The notes: generated by a model from the sequence alone, not told the origin. DNA of 64,000 nt from Palaemon carinicauda (GCF_036898095.1 NC_090728.1:83614891-83678890); one strand, 5' to 3'; counted from the first letter of the stretch, positions 1 to 10,437 are shown. Made by a program: numbers and translations.

Positions 1-73
1 AAAAGGAATTTTGTACAGTATTTTATAAAAAAATTTATAAGAAGGATTTTTTACAGTATTGTTAAGATAAAAG

Positions 74-79
<6 letters not shown>

Positions 80-170
<91 letters not shown>

Positions 171-260
171 TTTATATATATATAATATATACATACATAC
201 ATACATACATACACACATACATACACACACAGTGTATATACAGTATATATATAGCTAGAA
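80..260. repeat. (TA)n and TACA/CACA microsatellite
   Basis: Uninterrupted TA dinucleotides run from about 80 to 168, followed by a mixed TATA/TACA/CACA tract to about 250. No gene is visible in 1-391: the remainder is AT-rich, with a short unique stretch at about 261-391. Open frames of alternating Tyr and Ile across such tracts are artefacts of the dinucleotide. Confidence 0.95.
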
Positions 261-391
261 AGCTAGAAATGGAGTGAAAAAAAAATTGACGGGTAGGTTG
301 CTGTTTGCCGCCATGATGTGTTTCGAAATATACGAATTTCCAATTACACGAGGCCTTTCATCGACCAAATTCTCGCATAATTCGGGACCCT

Positions 392-583
<192 letters not shown>

Positions 584-861
584 TTTCTGGGCTTGAACCT
601 GTGCCGGCCAGTGAATAAGCTCCTATTATCACTTATTCTTAGGTAATTTACTGCTAAATATACCAGAGAAAAAATGTAAAGGAGTGCTAGGTTAACTAGC
701 TCGCTCACCTATTGGTGTCGGTATGGAATTGGGCGTATAATCCAGAGGTCCCGCACCATTTAGATTCATCCACGACAAAGACCCCAATAGAGGAGAGCCG
801 TTCAACCTCACTCGGCACCACCAACTCTGCATCCGCTCAGAACTCAACTCCTTTTTAGCAC
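584..861 (+). repeat. D1 left inverted terminal repeat
   Basis: It begins TTTCTGGGCTTGAACC and is matched in reverse complement by 7773-8045. Differences seen by eye include T/G, G/T and T/C substitutions. The first ~30 nt are also found, reverse complemented, in the internal complementary region at 7643-7675. Confidence 0.9.
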
Positions 862-920
862 GCCTGTGTGGTAACCCGCTAGTTTGTGCTCTCGTGTTTT
901 TGCCTTATTTTCCGTGGATT

Positions 921-958
921 ATGGCTTCTACATCGGTTTCCCAGGAGACACCGTCTAA
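921..958 (+). CDS. D1 conserved leader ATG (putative 5' coding exon)
   Basis: A short reading frame begins MASTSVSQETPSK and is followed by a donor-like GTTAAGT at 959. Counterparts with the same ending (KLST or similar) occur just inside the left terminal repeat of D2 (29217, -), D3 (18200, -) and D5 (49812, +). Their positional and sequence conservation suggests a true 5' exon or leader peptide. Splicing at this donor leaves phase 2, while the next exon (2137) needs phase 0, so either a further exon, another donor or a non-coding leader role is involved. Confidence 0.45.
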
Positions 959-2136
959 GTTAAGTACCAAGCTATGTTTTGCTGTGTTTTGAGCAATCTA
1001 GATCGTTTAATATTTAAGTTATAAGAGTTTATTCTCTTCGATCATCTCGGTCTTGCTCGATTCCGCTTACGGTTGGTACTCCTGTTTTGAGAGCTTTTAG
1101 TTTCACTCGCGGTGTTACTAAGTGTATTATTTTTATTATTAGTTTAAATTTTTATATGTTTTATAGTGGATATTCATTATTTAGCGTTTAGAACCCTTGT
1201 GGTTCATATTTAGGGCCGATATCAGATTACGTATCGTAAATGGCTTGCCGACCTTCGTCACTGGGCGGCAATTTTTATTATATAAGCCATCAGGTTGTTG
1301 TCCTTCGGGATTTATTCATTATTTTGCATGCCTTGCCCTAATTTTTTATGTGTATATTTATATATTTTTCAACGCTATTACTTTTATAATGAATATTTGT
1401 GCTTATTACTCCGTATGATCTGTTTTGGTAGTGTTTTGGGGATCGTCAGTTGGTAGCCCTGCTGCTCCGTATCACGTGATCCTCCCCCAACCTCCCCCTC
1501 TCGCTAGGTTGGTGACTAGGCTTCTCTCCCCCCTCCCCTAGGGGACCGTTGCCTTCCCTTCTTTCAGAGGGGGTAGTTCAGTGTTTATGGACTTTGTCCT
1601 CTCTCCGGGTGTCCCGGTGGTTTCGTCTCTGTCTAGACTGGTTGGCCACCGGTCAACAGAGTAGGATCCCGGTGCACCCTATTTTATATTCACCTATCAC
1701 ACTTTTAATTATGTTATACGAAACCCTCCGGGTTCTGTTGGTGGTTCTTATCTACGGTTCCGCCCCCCCTTATTTTATAACAGTTACTATGATTATATAT
1801 GATAGATCTCTATCCCGGAGTTCCTATATGTATTAGTTTATGGATGTACTTTTTTATCCCGGTCCGGGGCTTAACCTCGCTCCGGGAAGTCAGACACCAT
1901 GTGTGTTAATTCTTTGTTGCATCCTTCTTTATGATCCCGGCTCGACCGGAATGGATAGTTATACTCTAGTCTTAAGTTAGACTTATGTTTAGGCCCGGGT
2001 CCTCCGGACCCGCCCCTACTTAAGAGTATTACAGTTAAGCTCTAGTCTTAAGTTAGACTTATGTTTAGTCCCGGGTTCTCCGGACCCGCCCCTACTTAAG
2101 AGAATTACAGTTTCTCATATACTATTCTTTTTATAG
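959..2136 (+). other. D1 5' intron-like region
   Basis: This is non-coding sequence between the leader ATG and the Cys/His exon. It ends in a polypyrimidine tract and TATAG acceptor at 2131-2136. It contains several CCGG-rich short palindromes (CTCCGGACCCG, CCCGGTCCGGGG) and a 76-bp tandem duplication (1964-2110). I see no other gene in it. Confidence 0.55.
1964..2110 (+). repeat. 76-bp tandem duplication in D1 intron
   Basis: Two adjacent copies start at about 1964 and 2040. Each contains the near-palindrome TAGTCTTAAGTTAGACTTA and a GGGTYCTCCGGACCCGCCC segment. The copies differ at a handful of bases. Confidence 0.85.
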
Positions 2137-2307
2137 ATGGTTCATTGTCAGACGACGGCCTGTGCGGCTGTTCTTCACCAGCCTTGTGGCCATACGGTGT
2201 GTAGGTCTCACGCCCTCTGCGGAGTTCAGCTGGAAGACATCGTAGTCTGGCACCCTGATAATTGTATGGTCTGTTTTGACCTCATCACCACCCTTGGATC
2301 TGATTCG
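2137..2307 (+). CDS. D1 gag exon with Cys/His zinc-binding motif
   Basis: This 57-codon exon begins MVHCQTTAC and carries a patterned Cys/His module: C..C, then PCGHTVCRSHA, then W.P..C.VC. Equivalent modules occur in D2 (24923-25141), D3 (15850-16205) and D5 (51922-52095), always right after a pyrimidine-rich AG acceptor in the same phase. The exon ends at a strong donor (GTGAGT at 2308), and the reading frame continues without a phase change at 2445. The pattern of about eight ligands suggests a RING-like or other two-zinc fold. Its role is unknown; nucleic-acid or protein binding in the gag particle is inference. Confidence 0.6.
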
Positions 2308-2444
2308 GTGAGTCCCGTTGGCTATGTTGTCTTTTCTAATTATTCTTACCTTTATTTGGTATACATACACTATTTAGTAAGATTTCTATGGTCTTGAAGG
2401 ACCTCCGGGAATCTTCCTTTCTTTAATTCCCACTATTATTTCAG

Positions 2445-4523
2445 GCATCCCCGGAGCAGAAGACTGCGGCTCGGGCCACACTGAAAGTGTGGGTTGGGGG
2501 ATTTGCCCGAAACGTGAAATCAAAACAGCCTTACGTCCTCTCTGAAGACTACTGCGCTATGATTTACCCTAATGCCAAGTCTTCAGCCGCTGTGGCTAGA
2601 GCTGTTGCGGCACCCATCATTGCCGACATTGATGCCACTATTTCGGGATTCATCGACCAGGATCAAGATCCGTCGGATGCCCCCGGAGATCTGGAAGACA
2701 ATGTTGCCTCCTTGAACTTGGATGTGGAACCCATGTTGTTGGATGATCCGGATGCAGGTAGGGTGGTAAGTGAGGCAGGTGTTACCGGCGCTGAGATTCC
2801 TATCCTCAGCCCCGCTCTTTCTTCTTCATCTGATCTCTCTTCTTTCCATGGTTTTTCTGGGGACCGCGATTCGTCTCACCGATCACACCCGGTTCCCCCC
2901 AAAGATAAATCTAAATCTAGAACTTTGCCAAAAGCTCGTAAGCCCCACAAGGCTTCCCATGGTTCCAAATCGAATACAGACCCATCATCTAAGGCTTCCG
3001 GCTCCTCCTCTAAGTCTCACGACCCGGGAGTACAATCCGCCACTTCTGCTCCTAACCCGGGCCTTTCCGAATCAGCCATGCTTCGCATTGTGTCGGAGAT
3101 GCAATCTAAGATTGTGTCAGAAATGCAGGCCAAGATGGACACGATGTTCTCTAACATTGGTCAGAGACTTGGGGCATTAGAGCATGGTGCTCCGGAGCGA
3201 GTTCAAAGCTCTCTCATCCCGGATGCCTCTAAGCTTCCGCCGTTTACCAAGAATAACCCTTGGCGCATGGCTCTTCATTCCCCGTTCTCAGACGGGATGT
3301 TAACGTTGGAAGGTCTTGGTACTCGTCCACTAGAGGATTTTGAATTCTTTCCTCCTGGTCTCGCATTTCCATTTCATGGTTATGCCAGGCTTACCGAGGA
3401 AGCTCTGGTTCGGCTGGATAAGGTCCCCAAAGAGACCGTCATTTTCCCAAAGGAACAAGCCCAATCTGTTTGGGCTAGGTTTCTAAACGATATAGGTTGC
3501 ACCAATACCATGTTGACGCCTCATAAAAGTTCTTTCACAATGTTCCTAATGGACAAGAATACCGTGACTCCATGCATCACTAAGATTGCAGAGCTTGCTT
3601 TTCAATACGCTCTGGAGGAGAAGCCCTTGCCTCCCATCCGAGAGGTAGATCCGATCTCCCTCCTTCTTCCTTCAGATAATGAGTGTTGGGACAATGTCCA
3701 TACCACCTTTACTTCTGGCAAGCTGACAGCGGACTGTGCGTCAGTAATTTTTAGTGAACGGCTTCCCCGTCTCCCGGAATCCCTTATTAAACAGGAGTAT
3801 GATTCCCGCCTACGTGTTGGTCGAACTTTGAACTTGGCCACTTCTACGGAGTCGATAGCCTTAACTTATGATACTGAGAGTATCTTTAAGTCTCTCAATA
3901 AGGCTACTTTGCAGTCGTTATATTTTGACTTATATGACTTTGCTCTTGCTAAACGTAGGTGCCGCAAACACGTCCTGGCTGAGGCGACTATTAGGCACGA
4001 ACCGAATAAACTTATCCGGTCCTCTTGTTGGGGTCCAAATCTTTTCCCTGAGGATCTTGTGGAGGAAGTCTTGACAGAGGCTACAAGAGTTAATCAGAGC
4101 CTTAAAGCCCGTTGGGGTTTGACTCCTAAGCGGAAATATGATCCCGCAAGTTACCAAGCCCGGGGTAGGAAGAAGCTCCGCCCGTATACCTCCACTCAGT
4201 TCCGGCAACAGCAAAGTAGCTCGTCCGTTTTCCGGCAGCCTCTCCCACCATCTCCTGCTGTTCCTGCACAGCCTTCCACCTCTCAGGCTCCTTCCTCGGA
4301 CGACTACGTCACCGTTCTGCTCCCTAAGAGCCAGCTTCCCGGTGCCTCCACCACCTCTCCAGCCTTTAACCAATCTTATGAGGCTCAAGGCTCTTCCCAG
4401 GGTTATAACAGAGGTAGAGGCTACCACCGTGGTTCATACCAGAACAGAGGTAGAGGTAGATTCTTTCGCAAAGGAAAGAACTTCCGAGGCGGACGTGGAG
4501 GCAACTCCTCAAGCCAATACTGA
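2445..4523 (+). CDS. D1 gag-like protein
   Basis: The exon follows an acceptor (TATTATTTCAG at 2434-2444) and joins the Cys/His exon in phase 0; an uninterrupted frame runs to TGA at 4521-4523. The N-terminal part contains a W-V-x-G-F-x-x-N block shared with the other DIRS copies. The middle is a conserved gag core (for example LPPFTKNNPWR, EFFPPG, ATIRHEPNKLI). The C-terminus is rich in RG/RGG (NRGRGYHRG, RGGRGG), typical of RNA-binding gag tails. Family knowledge: DIRS ORF1 is a nucleocapsid-like protein. The last 386 nt overlap the pol frame, which is +1 relative to gag. Confidence 0.8.
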   Translation, partial: ASPEQKTAARATLKVWVGGFARNVKSKQPYVLSEDYCAMIYPNAKSSAAVARAVAAPIIADIDATISGFIDQDQDPSDAPGDLEDNVASLNLDVEPMLLDDPDAGRVVSEAGVTGAEIPILSPALSSSSDLSSFHGFSGDRDSSHRSHPVPPKDKSKSRTLPKARKPHKASHGSKSNTDPSSKASGSSSKSHDPGVQSATSAPNPGLSESAMLRIVSEMQSKIVSEMQAKMDTMFSNIGQRLGALEHGAPERVQSSLIPDASKLPPFTKNNPWRMALHSPFSDGMLTLEGLGTRPLEDFEFFPPGLAFPFHGYARLTEEALVRLDKVPKETVIFPKEQAQSVWARFLNDIGCTNTMLTPHKSSFTMFLMDKNTVTPCITKIAELAFQYALEEKPLPPIREVDPISLLLPSDNECWDNVHTTFTSGKLTADCASVIFSERLPRLPESLIKQEYDSRLRVGRTLNLATSTESIALTYDTESIFKSLNKATLQSLYFDLYDFALAKRRCRKHVLAEATIRHEPNKLIRSSCWGPNLFPEDLVEEVLTEATRVNQSLKARWGLTPKRKYDPASYQARGRKKLRPYTSTQFRQQQSSSSVFRQPLPPSPAVPAQPSTSQAPSSDDYVTVLLPKSQLPGASTTSPAFNQSYEAQGSSQGYNRGRGYHRGSYQNRGRGRFFRKGKNFRGGRGGNSSSQY

Positions 4524-7317
4524 GGTGCAGCGGGTAGGGGGGAAGCTTTATGCCTTCCGCAACAAATGGAGGTTCAGTCCCTGGGCTTTCAGTATCATCT
4601 CCAAGGGACTGGGGTGGAGTTGGATTCAAGGACCTCCTCCACCGAACAGATTTCATCAGCATTCCACTCCGGACCTAGTCGAATTTGTCCAGGACCTGTT
4701 ACAAAAGAACGCCATACAAGAAACGAAACACCTGAAGTTTCAGGGTCGGCTGTTCAGTGTCCCGAAGAAGGATTCGGACAAGAGAAGAGTGATTCTAGAC
4801 CTATCCCTTCTCAACTTGTCCATTCAATGCGACAAGTTTCGAATGCTTACCGTCTCGCAGGTGCGGACCTTACCTCCCCGTGGGGCCGTCACCACCTCTA
4901 TCGATCTTACAGACGCCTATTATCACGTTCCGATAGCGAGACACTTCCGTCCGTATCTAGGCTTCCGCCTAGGAAACAAAAATTACTCCTTCAAGGTGAT
5001 GCCTTTCGGGCTCAACATCGCCCCAAGGATCTTCACAAAGTTAGCAGAAGTTGCTGTTCAGGAACTCAGAAATCAAGGGATTCAAGTAGTAGCCTACCTG
5101 GACGACTGGCTCATTTGGTCAGACACCTCCCAAAATTGCCTAAAAGCCACTCACAAAGTCATCCAATACCTTCAATCTCTAGGCTTCCAGATCAACTTTA
5201 AGAAGTCCCGTCTTCTTCCGAAATCAAAGTTCCAATGGCTCGGCCTGCAATGGGATCTTATATCTCACACTCTGTGTCTTCCCAAACCCAAGAGGTTAGA
5301 GATTGCAATGAACACCAAACGCTTTCTCAAAGACAAAGTGAGTTCCAGACGACTCCAAGAGAGGATCCTAGGGTCCCTTCAATTTGCTTCAGTGACGGAT
5401 CTACTTCTGAAAGCAAAATTGAAAGATATCAATCGTGTCTGGCGTTCGAGGGCGAACCGGAAGCTCCGGGACAGGAAAGTCCGCCTTCCTCCCATTCTCC
5501 GGGAAAGACTTCTACCTTGGACAAAGGCCAACAATCTGTCAAAGTCAGTTCCCCTTCGATTTCCGCCTCCGAAGTTAATCATTCACACGGACGCATCCCT
5601 ATCAGGTTGGGGAGGCTATTCTCAGCTCAGGAAAGTTCAAGGTCTTTGGTCTCCCTTATTCCGCCAATTTCACATCAATGTGCTGGAGGCCATGGCAGTT
5701 CTACTAACCCTGAAACATCTCGCTCCATCCAAGAGACAACACCTTCGTCTGGTTCTCGACAGCGAAGTGGTGGTCCGCTGCCTCAACAGAGGCGGATCAA
5801 AATCAGGGCCTCTGAACCATGTTCTAGTAGCCATATTCTCCCTAGCAGCCTCGAACCGTTGGCATCTTTCAGCTGTCCACCTGGCGGGAGTCCGGAACGT
5901 AGTTGCAGACGCCCTGTCCCGGACCTCCCCTCTAGAGTCGGAATGGTCACTCGATCTAAAGTCATTCCGGTGGATTCTCTCGGGTTCCGGGTCTCCAAGT
6001 GGACCTCTTCGCCACGGAGTCCAACCACAAATTGAGAGTATATGTGGCTCCCAATCTAGACCCTCAGGCCTACGCCACAGACGCCATGTCACAGAATTGG
6101 GACATCTGGGAAAGGATTTATCTCTTTCCCCCGGTGAATCTTTTACTGAAAGTCCTAGACAAACTGAGATCCTTCAAGGGACGAGTAGCCTTGGTCGCAC
6201 CCAACTGGCCCAAGAGCAATTGGTACCCTCTCCTGCGAGAGTTGAGACTACATCCTCACCCGATACCCAATCCGGTTCTGTCTCAGATAGTACAAACACG
6301 CGTTGTGTACGCTTTCTCAAACATTCAGAGCGCCCTAACTTTATGGACTTCATGAAGTTTGCGGCCATGCATGGTGCCAATATCGATCCTCAAAACACCC
6401 TGTTCCTAGAATCAGATAAACGGGATTCCACCATCCGCCAATATGATTCTGCGGTTAAAAAGTTGGCTAAATTTCTGATAGACTCAGACGTACACTGTAT
6501 GAACTTGAACCTTACAGTCACTTTCTTTAGAACTTTATTAGAATCAGGTCTGGCAGCCAATACTATCACCACTATTAAATCTGCTTTGAAAAAGATCTTC
6601 CTAGTGGGTTTTAACATAGACTTAACCGACTCTTTGTTAGCTTCAATTCCGAAAGCCTGTGCCAGACTGAAACCGGTTACTCGTCCTATCCCGGTTACCT
6701 GGTTCCTTAATGATGTGCTCAAATTGGCTTCTGATACCATTAACAGTTCTTGTGATTATATTCCCCTTCTCAGGAAAACACTTTTCCTTGTGAGTTTGGC
6801 TTCCGGGGCAAGAATTTCTGAACTGGCAGCTTTGTCAAGAGACCCGGGTCATATTGAGTTCCTTCCTTCGGGAGAGGTCCTTCTTTCACCTAACAAATTC
6901 TTTTTAGCTAAGAACGAAGACCCTCAGAACAGATGGTCCTCCTGGAAAATTGTTCCCCTCACGCAAGATCCGTCTCTGTGCCCTGTTACTACTCTTAAGT
7001 CTTATTTATCCCGGACCTCCTCTAACTCCTCGGGGCCTCTATTCGTTAGAGAACAAGGCGGTACCATTACCATTAAAGGGATCAGGCAACAAATTTTGTA
7101 TTTTATTAAACAAGCTAGCCCTGACTCTTTTCCTCTTGCACATGATATTAGAGCAGTTGCTACTTCGGTGAACTTTTTTCACCACATGAATTTTACGGAT
7201 CTTTCTAGGTACACAGGGTGGAAGTCACCGTCAGTGTTCAAGAAACACTATCTTAAACATTTGGAAGCCCTTAAATTTCCTACAGTAGCTGCAGGGAGCG
7301 TAGTTACTCCCAGGTAA
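4138..7317 (+). CDS. D1 reverse transcriptase-RNase H and tyrosine recombinase in one open frame
   Basis: The frame is 1059 codons. True RT homology starts near 4520, just past the gag stop; the first in-frame ATG is 4138. RT motifs: RVILDLS, SIDLTDAYYHVP, MPFGLNIAPRIF and catalytic YLDDW (Asp322-Asp323). RNase H begins at HTDAS (Asp485) and ends near VVADALSR. From about 5978 the methyltransferase-like homology moves to the +1 frame, and this frame continues through a low-complexity linker into a tyrosine recombinase (about residues 725-1059). All recombinase catalytic positions are present: Arg892 (SGARISEL), His1002/Arg1005 (HDIR) and Tyr1038 (KKHYL). RT-RH and recombinase being in one frame is probably the result of a 1-nt indel near 5975: in the family the recombinase is a separate overlapping ORF. 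Confidence 0.88.
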   Translation: MIPQVTKPGVGRSSARIPPLSSGNSKVARPFSGSLSHHLLLFLHSLPPLRLLPRTTTSPFCSLRASFPVPPPPLQPLTNLMRLKALPRVITEVEATTVVHTRTEVEVDSFAKERTSEADVEATPQANTEVQRVGGKLYAFRNKWRFSPWAFSIISKGLGWSWIQGPPPPNRFHQHSTPDLVEFVQDLLQKNAIQETKHLKFQGRLFSVPKKDSDKRRVILDLSLLNLSIQCDKFRMLTVSQVRTLPPRGAVTTSIDLTDAYYHVPIARHFRPYLGFRLGNKNYSFKVMPFGLNIAPRIFTKLAEVAVQELRNQGIQVVAYLDDWLIWSDTSQNCLKATHKVIQYLQSLGFQINFKKSRLLPKSKFQWLGLQWDLISHTLCLPKPKRLEIAMNTKRFLKDKVSSRRLQERILGSLQFASVTDLLLKAKLKDINRVWRSRANRKLRDRKVRLPPILRERLLPWTKANNLSKSVPLRFPPPKLIIHTDASLSGWGGYSQLRKVQGLWSPLFRQFHINVLEAMAVLLTLKHLAPSKRQHLRLVLDSEVVVRCLNRGGSKSGPLNHVLVAIFSLAASNRWHLSAVHLAGVRNVVADALSRTSPLESEWSLDLKSFRWILSGSGSPSGPLRHGVQPQIESICGSQSRPSGLRHRRHVTELGHLGKDLSLSPGESFTESPRQTEILQGTSSLGRTQLAQEQLVPSPARVETTSSPDTQSGSVSDSTNTRCVRFLKHSERPNFMDFMKFAAMHGANIDPQNTLFLESDKRDSTIRQYDSAVKKLAKFLIDSDVHCMNLNLTVTFFRTLLESGLAANTITTIKSALKKIFLVGFNIDLTDSLLASIPKACARLKPVTRPIPVTWFLNDVLKLASDTINSSCDYIPLLRKTLFLVSLASGARISELAALSRDPGHIEFLPSGEVLLSPNKFFLAKNEDPQNRWSSWKIVPLTQDPSLCPVTTLKSYLSRTSSNSSGPLFVREQGGTITIKGIRQQILYFIKQASPDSFPLAHDIRAVATSVNFFHHMNFTDLSRYTGWKSPSVFKKHYLKHLEALKFPTVAAGSVVTPR
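5978..6355 (+). CDS. D1 methyltransferase-like domain (frame-shifted end of pol)
   Basis: In the +1 frame relative to RT-RNase H, the sequence continues the polyprotein with VDLFATESNHKL, YLFPPVNLLLKVL and VALVAPNWPKSNW. These blocks are conserved in D2, D3, D4 and D5. They correspond to the region after RNase H that DIRS literature compares with Dam-type adenine methyltransferases. The usual N/D-PP-Y/F catalytic motif appears here as FPP, so enzymatic activity is doubtful. It overlaps the recombinase frame for its whole length. Confidence 0.7.
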   Translation, partial: SRVPGLQVDLFATESNHKLRVYVAPNLDPQAYATDAMSQNWDIWERIYLFPPVNLLLKVLDKLRSFKGRVALVAPNWPKSNWYPLLRELRLHPHPIPNPVLSQIVQTRVVYAFSNIQSALTLWTS

Positions 7318-7642
7318 CTCACATGTTAATTCCTTGTCATTTTATCTCTCCCCCTTACCTGCCTCATTTATACCCTATTTGTATTCGTTGGTTTCGCACC
7401 TGATTACTATTACTATATTTGTAAATTTTTTGACTCCTGAGTATCTGTATATATCATCACTCACGGCATTATTATACCTTACCTTTTTTGTCAATTGTTC
7501 TACCAAGTGGATTTATGTTCTTTTTAAGGTACCCTTATAGCTGTTTTTGGCACTCATCTCTGATTAAAAGTAACTTGTGTTTCCCTTATGTTTATGTTTT
7601 TTCCTTTATTTTTCAAGTTTGGTGACATTTCTCTTGTATATA

Positions 7643-7733
7643 TTCACTGGCCGGCACAGGTTCAAGCCCAGAAAAGGGATTTTGACGTAGGAAAAATCTA
7701 TTTCTGGGCGAGGGACCTGTGCCGCCCAGTGAA
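7643..7733 (+). repeat. D1 internal complementary region
   Basis: Positions 7643-7675 are the reverse complement of D1's left end (584-615), and 7676-7733 are the reverse complement of its right end (8016-8075). They meet at CAGAAAAGGGATTTT. This is the DIRS internal complementary region, modelled as the template that joins the two termini in a circular intermediate. Confidence 0.92.
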
Positions 7734-7772
7734 CCCTCCCAGCTCCTCTCCCTTGGAGTCCCCAAACTTTGG

Positions 7773-8249
<477 letters not shown>

Positions 8250-8577
8250 CGGATTTTGACGTAGGAAAAATCTTTTTTTGGGTGTGATAGCCTTGTCGTC
8301 CTGATGGAAGTTCCCTTCGGCAGCTTCCTACTGTATAATATTTCTGCGAGTGATATTATAAGAGAATTACCATCAGGTATCACAGGATTCTAACCCGCGG
8401 AACAACTATCCGAAGATATCGTGTTTAACCAGGGTCTTATCCGAAGATAACCATAGATATTTGCACCCCCAACAGACTTTACGCAGTCTAGTCAACTAGG
8501 GGGAAGGATAAGTGAGGAGCCGTTACATATCCTCTCTCCATAAGGTGCTTTCGTTCGTCTCTGATGCCTCATTCCAC
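8250..8577 (-). repeat. D2 right inverted terminal repeat
   Basis: It is complementary to 29295-29597, with shared landmarks such as GGAAGTTCCCTTCGGCAGCTT and GTCTCTGATGCCTCATTCC in opposite orientation. The outermost ~30 nt form a GATTTT/AAAATC hairpin absent from the left end. Confidence 0.85.
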
Positions 8578-8646
8578 ATAGCAGCATAACTACCGTGAAA
8601 AAAGAGCATCCTACGAGGATTCGAGGAGGGACAAGGTAACGGGTGG

Positions 8647-8740
8647 GCCATCAGGACGACATGGCTACCTCACCCAAAAATAGATTTTTCCTACGTCAAA
8701 GTCTAGTTTTTGGGCTCGAGCCATGTCGTCTTGATGGAAG
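8647..8740 (-). repeat. D2 internal complementary region
   Basis: This imperfect palindrome is bounded by CCATCAGGACGACATGGC and GCCATGTCGTCTTGATGG. It combines complements of D2's right end and left end around GATTTTTCCTACGTCAAAG. The stretch 8741-9536 that follows is D2 3' non-coding sequence in which I recognise nothing else. Confidence 0.85.
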
Positions 8741-9536
8741 TGTACCAGAGAATTACCTATTACTCGGTAGGAGGCCTTGAAGAGAGGTTCCAATTCCGAA
8801 ATGCGCCAACCAGATTATTCCATCAAAAATCTATTCCCAAACCATAAAGAAGCTGTATTGACAAGTATGATCGCCTGTCAGGGAGGCAAAAAAGGGCCAA
8901 AGGGCCGCCCTCCTCAATGGGAAAGGCATCCGATTTCAGTGTGGAGATTCTTAGAACACCCAAAACTGAAGGAGTCATCGTAGGTAAAACATATGGAACT
9001 AATACATATCAATATGATTAAACAAGCATGTTCAGGAAGGATAAGAATAAAGATGCACACTAACTTTATTGCCAGTAAATTAATAATAGAACTTAAAATA
9101 AAAGGCATGTAAAAGTTCACAGTCTTTTATTTAAAAGTATCAGTGCAGAAAATAATAAGTAAACAACAATACTGGCGTATGGAAAATTTGTTTGTACCAA
9201 ATAATATATCCCTACCATACCCATACAGAAGGTAACATTAGGGAGCAAAAAAACATGACATAAGGAACCGTATGGAACTCATGACAAGATAAACTGATTA
9301 ATAAAGACAAGACCATATATATACAACAAATAAATTGAACTATAGTCTAATTAACATTTAGATAGGTAGTGGTAGTCTTTAGCACTGAAGGAACAACATT
9401 ATGTCAGAGAGACACAAGTGAACCTGGAAGGTAAATGATTAATTGCATTTTCCTGTGTTCCTGAAACAAAAACTCATTGTTTACTCATTATGAATAACAA
9501 GCTGGAGGAGTGGCCTAGGACGCACTGTGGGCTACG

Positions 9537-10046
9537 TCAATGTAGCGGTTTGAAAACACTTCCCGCAGCCACCACAAAATGATGTATCTCCTCCAATAGC
9601 TTCAGATAATGCCTGAAGAAAACCCTTGTGGACTTCCAGCCGGTATATGCCTGCAATCCCTCAAAGGACACATACTGGAAAAAATTTAATGAGGAAGCCA
9701 TCTTCCTAGAGCCATGATCCGATGGCATACTAGCCGGGTCCGCTCTTCGTATAAAATAAGTAATTTTTGCTCTTAACTGTTTCAGAGACAAATCTGATCC
9801 CACCGTTTTTCCCTTAAACAATTTACCACCTTTAAACTATACTGTTCTTAATAAATACTGAGAGGGATCACCTGATAGGGGAACTATTTTCCATGAACCC
9901 AACGTTTAGAGGGAAGTTCATTCTTAGCTAGAAAAGCGGGATCAGGGTATAAATTAACCTCACCATTATCCACAAATTCAATGTGACCCTCGTCTCTAGA
10001 AAGAGCCACAATATCACTAACACGAGCACCGGAAGCCATTGCAACT
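9537..10046 (-). pseudogene. D2 tyrosine recombinase, C-terminal part
   Basis: Read from 10046 downward, the frame starts within the recombinase core at VAMASGARVSDIVALSRDEG (catalytic Arg), is broken by a stop near 9884, and resumes after a frameshift at 9821 with SLKQLRAKITYFIRRADP, DHGSRK (His-x-x-Arg) and FFRHYLK (Tyr). The N-terminal part lies at 18624-19371, beyond D3. The two halves fit at ...QKVIF / L(V)AMASG, showing that D3 inserted here. Confidence 0.85.
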
Positions 10047-10051
10047 AAAAA

Positions 10052-10437
10052 ACGGATTTTGAGCGTAGCGAAAAATCTATTTTTGGGTGAGATAGCCATG
10101 GCGTCCTGATGGAAGGTTCCTTTTTGGTAGCTTCCTTGGGTATATCACTACTAAATATTCCCAGAGAATTTAACCACAGGTTATCACAGAATTCTAACTT
10201 CTGGAGCGAGTATCCTAAAGGTTTCCCTTTAAGACATCGTATATCAACAGGGGACGCATGTATTAACGCGCCACATAGCTATCTACACCCCAAACAGAGT
10301 TAACACTTCGGTGTGTAGGGGCGGAGAATAGCTGGGGAGCCGTTCCACAGCTAATCTCGTTCGTGGCTACTTTTGGTACTCGATACGTAAACAAACGGGC
10401 GCCATTGCTAAATGACGTCACGTCCGTCCTCATCCTG
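10052..10437 (-). repeat. D3 right inverted terminal repeat
   Basis: It is the reverse complement of 18265-18623, with an additional ~30-nt outer extension (ACGGATTTTGAGCGTAGCG...) forming a GATTTT/AAAATC stem. Confidence 0.9.

Noticed and set aside
4566..6035. Long secondary ORFs in other frames of D1 pol (4566-5201 and 5235-6035) and of D3 (13230-14204)
   Set aside because: They overlap conserved RT/RNase H sequence in the correct frame and show no similarity to known domains; they are shadows of biased codon use.
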